Below, piece after piece: positions 13,251 to 16,689 of a DNA stretch of 16,689 nt. Every line of letters starts with the position of its first letter. The stretch's first letter is position 1. The stretch is from Deltaproteobacteria bacterium (GTDB lineage: Bacteria; Desulfobacterota; Desulfobaccia; Desulfobaccales; 0-14-0-80-60-11), in NCBI GenBank assembly GCA_021817645.1, contig JAKAGH010000032.1:1-16689 (forward strand). Direction: 5' to 3'. The notes under the pieces are model-generated. The model made no database searches, had not been told where the DNA came from, and was given only the letters and a program-made list of their open reading frames with translations. The position numbers and the translations under genes are program-made.

Positions 13251-14717
13251 ATGTGGCAATACCTCAGTCTCCGGTCCCGCATTATCATGGTCCTGGCCGC
13301 GTTGATGCTTACCACCCTGGCCGGAGGACTGGTCACCATCTGGCACAACCGGGCCATGGATTCCCTGATCAGCGCCCTGGTGGACAAAAACGTGGCCTCT
13401 TTCCAGGCCGCGGAGGCACTGGAGAGCGCCCTGCTGATGCAAAAGGGGTTTACCACCTATTACTTCCTCGATGGCAATCCTGACTGGCTGGAGCAGCTGC
13501 ACCATTACCATAATGCCTTCCTGGACTTACTGGCCAAGGCGAGAAAATCTGCTTATACCAAACCCATGGGGGAGATCATCAACCAGATCGCCTCCCAATA
13601 TCAGCACTACCGGGATGCCCAGGACCAGGTGATTAAATTGTACCAAAAGGGCAAGCGGAAAGAGGGGGCCAAACTCCATTGGGAAGCCCGCCGCCAGTTC
13701 GCAATACTCTATGATTTCTGCGAACGCTACAAGCTGATGCATGAATACGCCATTGACCGGGCCCGCACTGAGAGCCAGACCCGGGCCCGCTTTATCACCA
13801 CCTTGGCCATGGTGGTGATGCCCGGGGTGGCCATCTTGGGCCTGCTCCTGGCCTATATCTTGATCAAGCAAATCCTGCAGCCCATCCGCCGCCTGGCCCA
13901 GGAAAGCGGTCCGCCCCCAGGTGACGCCTCCCTGCCCGATGAAGTGAAGGCCTTGAGCCGCCGGGTCTATAGCCTCATAGAAAATGTGGACCAGGCGCAA
14001 AGCGAATTGGAGCGCAGCCAGGAGCATCTGGCCCAGGCGGAGAAATGGGCCCTGGTGGGGAAACTGGCCGCCGGCGCGGCCCACAGCATCCGCAACCCCT
14101 TGACTTCCGTGAAGATGCGGCTCTGGTCCATGAACCGTTCCCTGGACCTGACCGTACCCCAAAGGGAAGACCTGGAGGCCATCTCCGAGGAAATCCGGCA
14201 CATCGACTCCATTGTCAGCAATTTTTTGCAGTTTTCCCGGCCCCAGAAGCTGCAGCGGGAAAAGATCAGCCCGTCGGCGGTGGTGGACCAGGCCCTGAAG
14301 CTCATGCAGAACCGCCTGCAGCTCTATGGGGTCAGGGTGAAGCTGGAGCGGCTCGCGGTTTTGCCGGAGATCATGGCCGATCCGGAGCAATTGCGGGAGG
14401 TCCTGGTCAATCTCATGGTCAACGCCTGTGAGGCCATGGTAGGAGGCGGCGAACTCACCATCCAGGAAGGGGAAGGAGAGGATGAAGCGCTGGGCCGAGT
14501 GGCGATCCTCAAGGTCACGGATACCGGCTCGGGCATTGCGGCAGCTATTCATGAGCAGGTCTTCCAGCCCTTTTTCAGCACTAAGGAAGAAGGCACCGGC
14601 CTGGGACTAAGTATCGCCAATCGTATCGTCAAAGATCATGGCGGCCGGCTGGCCCTCCAGTCCCAGGAAGGCCGGGGGACCACTTTTACTATCTTCTTGC
14701 CGTTTCCAGAGGAATAA
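13251..14717 (+). CDS. Membrane sensor histidine kinase, NtrB-like
   Basis: The 488-residue kinase autophosphorylates and hands phosphate to the NtrC-type regulator encoded next. TM1 is about 11-31. The roughly 150-residue periplasmic region (32-182) is all-helical, like a four-helix-bundle (MCP-type) sensor. TM2 is about 183-205, followed by a HAMP-like linker (206-250). The dimerisation domain has phosphoacceptor His278 in GAAHSIRNPLTSVK; the ATPase domain has N-box NLMVNACEAM (387-396), G1 DTGSGI (424-429), F-box FFSTKEEGTG and G2 GLGLSI. No Shine-Dalgarno precedes the ATG; it sits nine bases after a TATAAT. It is followed after three bases by the regulator gene, so they are co-translated. 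Confidence 0.93.
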   Translation: MWQYLSLRSRIIMVLAALMLTTLAGGLVTIWHNRAMDSLISALVDKNVASFQAAEALESALLMQKGFTTYYFLDGNPDWLEQLHHYHNAFLDLLAKARKSAYTKPMGEIINQIASQYQHYRDAQDQVIKLYQKGKRKEGAKLHWEARRQFAILYDFCERYKLMHEYAIDRARTESQTRARFITTLAMVVMPGVAILGLLLAYILIKQILQPIRRLAQESGPPPGDASLPDEVKALSRRVYSLIENVDQAQSELERSQEHLAQAEKWALVGKLAAGAAHSIRNPLTSVKMRLWSMNRSLDLTVPQREDLEAISEEIRHIDSIVSNFLQFSRPQKLQREKISPSAVVDQALKLMQNRLQLYGVRVKLERLAVLPEIMADPEQLREVLVNLMVNACEAMVGGGELTIQEGEGEDEALGRVAILKVTDTGSGIAAAIHEQVFQPFFSTKEEGTGLGLSIANRIVKDHGGRLALQSQEGRGTTFTIFLPFPEE

Positions 14718-14720
14718 GGC

Positions 14721-16157
14721 ATGGGCCACATTTTAATCGTCGACGATGACCCGCAGCTCCGGCAAAGCTTCGAGAAGCTCTTGAACGAAGAAGGCCACCG
14801 GGTGCGGACCGCGGCCACGGGCGAAGCCGCCCTGGACATGGTCCGGGACGCGGCCCCCGATCTGGTGATCATGGACGTGCGCCTGCCGGGCAAAAGCGGC
14901 CTGGAAACCTTCCGGGCCATGCATGAGGTGGAGCCCAAGCTGCCGGTGATCATCATGACCGCGTTCGGCACTACGGAGACCGCGATTGAGGCCACCAAAA
15001 TGGGGGCCTTTGAATACGTGCTCAAGCCCTTCGACATCCCGGACATCCTGGCCCTGATCGCCCAGGCCCTGGATGCAGGGCGGTTCATGCGTTCCCGGGT
15101 GGAGATGAACGTCTCCCCCGACGCCACCTCCGGAGATGCCATTATCGGCCAGAGCAAGCCCATGCAAGAGGTCTACAAGGCCATCGGCCGGGTCGCGCCC
15201 ACCGACGCCACCGTGCTCATCCGGGGCGAATCCGGCACCGGCAAGGAACTGGTAGCCCGGGCCATCTATCAGCACAGCCTGCGGGCCGACAAGCCGTTCT
15301 TGGTGATCAACTGCGTGGCTATTCCCGAGACCCTCCTGGAGAGCGAGCTCTTCGGCTATGAAAAAGGCGCGTTCACCGGCGCGGTCAACCGCCGGGTGGG
15401 TAAATTCGAACAGGCCCACGGCGGCACCGTGTTTCTCGACGAAATCGGCGACATGCCCTTCAGCATCCAGTCCAAGATCCTGCGGCTGCTCCAGGAAAAA
15501 AGCATCGAACGGCTGGGGGGCCGGGAGCCCATCCCCGTGGACGTGCGCATCATCGCCGCCACCAACCGGGACCTGGAAGCGGCCCTGGCCGCGGGCCGTT
15601 TCCGGGATGACCTCTATTACCGCCTCAAGGTGGTGACCCTCTGGCTGCCGCCCTTGAGGGTCCGGGTCGGAGATATTTCTCTGCTGGCCGAGTATTTCCT
15701 GGCCCGGTTCGCCCGGGAGATGGGTTTCCCCAACCCCGGCATCACCCCGGAAGCCAGGGCGATTCTCAATAACTGCCAATGGCCCGGCAACGTGCGGGAG
15801 CTGGCCAATGCCATGCAAAAAGCCCTGATCTTCAGCCGGGGCTACCCCATCCACCCCGAGGATATCTCCCGGGCCACCGGCAGCGAAGCCGGGCCCCCCA
15901 GGGTCGACAACGACCGCACCTATGAGACTATCCGCCAATGGGTCCGGCAATCCATCCTCAACGGTTCCGGGGAGGGCGTCTTTGAAGCCTTTATGGACCG
16001 CTTCGCTTCCCTGGTAATCAGCGAGGCCCTGGACCTGACCAACGGCAACCGCACCCGGGCCGCCAAACTCCTGGGCATTTCCCGGCCCACCCTGCTTTCC
16101 AAAATCGACCGCTACCGCCTGAAAGTGGAGACCTCCATCAAGAGTGAACCGGCCTGA
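14721..16157 (+). CDS. NtrC-family sigma-54-dependent response regulator
   Basis: The 478-residue activator binds DNA upstream of -24/-12 promoters and uses ATP hydrolysis to open sigma-54 polymerase complexes. The receiver domain (1-120) has acidic Asp8-Asp9-Asp10, phosphoacceptor Asp52, Thr80 and Lys102. The AAA+ domain (about 140-380) has Walker A GESGTGKE (169-176), the sigma-54-contacting GAFTGA (216-221), Walker B GGTVFLDEIGD (234-244) and RIIAATNRDL (276-285). A Fis-type helix-turn-helix closes it (about 435-466, NRTRAAKLLGISRPTLLSKI). Nothing is truncated. An AGAGGA (14708-14713) precedes the ATG. It is cognate to the kinase just upstream. Likely targets are the palindromes at 9553 and 16222, both before sigma-54 promoters. 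Confidence 0.96.
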   Translation: MGHILIVDDDPQLRQSFEKLLNEEGHRVRTAATGEAALDMVRDAAPDLVIMDVRLPGKSGLETFRAMHEVEPKLPVIIMTAFGTTETAIEATKMGAFEYVLKPFDIPDILALIAQALDAGRFMRSRVEMNVSPDATSGDAIIGQSKPMQEVYKAIGRVAPTDATVLIRGESGTGKELVARAIYQHSLRADKPFLVINCVAIPETLLESELFGYEKGAFTGAVNRRVGKFEQAHGGTVFLDEIGDMPFSIQSKILRLLQEKSIERLGGREPIPVDVRIIAATNRDLEAALAAGRFRDDLYYRLKVVTLWLPPLRVRVGDISLLAEYFLARFAREMGFPNPGITPEARAILNNCQWPGNVRELANAMQKALIFSRGYPIHPEDISRATGSEAGPPRVDNDRTYETIRQWVRQSILNGSGEGVFEAFMDRFASLVISEALDLTNGNRTRAAKLLGISRPTLLSKIDRYRLKVETSIKSEPA

Positions 16158-16221
16158 GGCTCTAGAACCCCAAAAATGCGCCACCAGGTCTTCCCTGCCC
16201 AGACCTTGCAGCCGCGGGGTC

Positions 16222-16238
16222 TTTTACAGACTGTAAAA
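16222..16238. promoter_or_regulatory. Perfect 17-bp palindrome, candidate upstream activating site
   Basis: TTTTACAG-A-CTGTAAAA is a perfect inverted repeat, followed by two more A. It closely matches 9553-9570 and lies about 103 bases before the -24 GG of the next promoter. A terminator is unlikely: the loop would be too small and A, not T, follows on the coding strand. The stretch 16158-16463 otherwise holds only this site, the promoter at 16331-16347 and a GC-rich leader. Confidence 0.65.
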
Positions 16239-16330
16239 AATCTCGACACCCTTTCCCTTCCCCAGGCTCCAGCCGCGGGCCGCTAATCCCTGTTTCCCTT
16301 GGTAGTTCTGCGGTTCACGCCTTCCCCGGT

Positions 16331-16347
16331 TTGGCACGGCCGTTGCT
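16331..16347 (+). promoter_or_regulatory. Consensus sigma-54 (-24/-12) promoter
   Basis: TTGGCACGGCCGTTGCT agrees with TTGGCACGNNNNTTGCW at every defined position, with invariant GG (16333-16334) and GC (16345-16346) ten bases apart. The start would fall near 16358, about 105 bases before the GTG of the following regulator gene. No exact IHF site is seen between it and the palindrome. Confidence 0.88.
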
Positions 16348-16463
16348 CATGGAAGTTATTGCCAGGATGGAGAACTCTGCAACCTCCGGCTGGGTGGGCG
16401 GGAAACCCCGCTTTAACAGACCCTGGCCCCTCCCCACCCCATCGAGCCGTTAGGAATGAATCC

Positions 16464-16689
16464 GTGAGCACTTGCAGCAAAATCTTAATCGCCGACCGCA
16501 ACCGTCATGTCCGGGAATTTCTCTGCCGGGAGCTGACGGCTGAGGGGTATCAGGCGGAAGCAGCCCGGGATGGCCGTGAGGTCCTGGAGATCATCAACGG
16601 CCAAAATCCCCCGGTCCTCCTGATTCTGGACCTGGAGCTGCCTTTCCTGATGGAGATGAAGGTTTTGGAGACCCTCCAGGAAAGGCTGC
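16464..16689 (+). CDS. Response regulator, 5' part (runs off the window)
   Basis: Seventy-five codons are visible. They begin with GTG; AGGA (16452-16455) lies eight bases upstream, and the ATG at 16456 reaches a stop after three codons. The translated start (M)STCSKILIADRNRHVREFL has the receiver-domain first strand with Asp11. LLILDLELPF gives the phosphoacceptor Asp on the third strand, and LETLQERL continues into helix 3. The first acidic pair is ADR in place of the usual DD. The output domain is beyond the edge, so its class is unknown. With its own sigma-54 promoter and upstream palindrome, it is probably a target of the preceding NtrC-type regulator. Confidence 0.85.
   Translation, partial: MSTCSKILIADRNRHVREFLCRELTAEGYQAEAARDGREVLEIINGQNPPVLLILDLELPFLMEMKVLETLQERL

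Noticed and set aside
14733..16184. Open frame of 483 codons on the minus strand opposite the NtrC-type regulator
   Set aside because: Composition is Gly/His/Asp/Pro-rich without motifs, typical of the antisense of a GC-rich gene; the plus-strand frame has all NtrC domains.
16222..16240. Palindrome after the NtrC-type gene as its terminator
   Set aside because: A one-base centre makes a poor RNA hairpin and A-residues, not T, follow on the coding strand; similarity to the site at 9553 favours an operator.
16349..16453. 34-codon frame before the last response regulator
   Set aside because: Its ATG lies before the expected sigma-54 transcription start (near 16358) and it has no ribosome binding site.

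Overview
The window looks like a chromosomal segment of a GC-rich Gram-negative bacterium, most likely a Desulfobacterota (deltaproteobacterial) sulfate-reducer relative. The grounds are the codon use, sigma-54/NtrC-type control with an IHF-like site, a TauE/SafE exporter operon whose small membrane protein and lipoprotein resemble proteins I remember from Desulfovibrio, and dispersed palindromic repeats of a kind seen in such genomes. The taxonomic call is an inference. I see no rRNA, tRNA, CRISPR array, transposase or phage gene.

Left part (1-6308), housekeeping and transport. A GC-rich hairpin and a dispersed palindromic repeat precede a PurD-like ATP-grasp ligase gene (+). It converges on murI (glutamate racemase, -), and a roughly 135-bp imperfect palindrome fills the space between the two stop codons exactly. 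Next is a minus-strand cluster that reads DUF202 membrane protein, ABC ATPase, ABC-2 permease. Divergent from it is ruvB (+).

Middle (6309-9793). A large minus-strand gene encodes an unusual PEP-synthase-like phosphotransferase. It has the ATP-binding and phosphohistidine domains, but a non-standard C-terminal region replaces the PEP/pyruvate-binding barrel. The 713-bp gap upstream of it holds several palindromic repeats, an orphan intrinsic terminator with a UUCG loop, and the control region of the next operon.

Right part (9794-16689), a sigma-54-controlled signalling and transport block, all on the + strand. The order is universal stress protein, small membrane protein, TauE/SafE-family permease, lipoprotein (DUF4881-like), unrecognised two-TM protein, sensor histidine kinase, NtrC-family sigma-54 activator, and a second response regulator cut by the window end. 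The stress-protein operon has a near-consensus -24/-12 promoter, an exact IHF-consensus match and an upstream palindrome. A closely similar palindrome, at a similar distance from a perfect -24/-12 promoter, precedes the last response regulator. The simplest reading is that the NtrC-type regulator binds both palindromes, so that the kinase/regulator pair controls the exporter operon and a further regulator gene. This is the most interesting system in the window.
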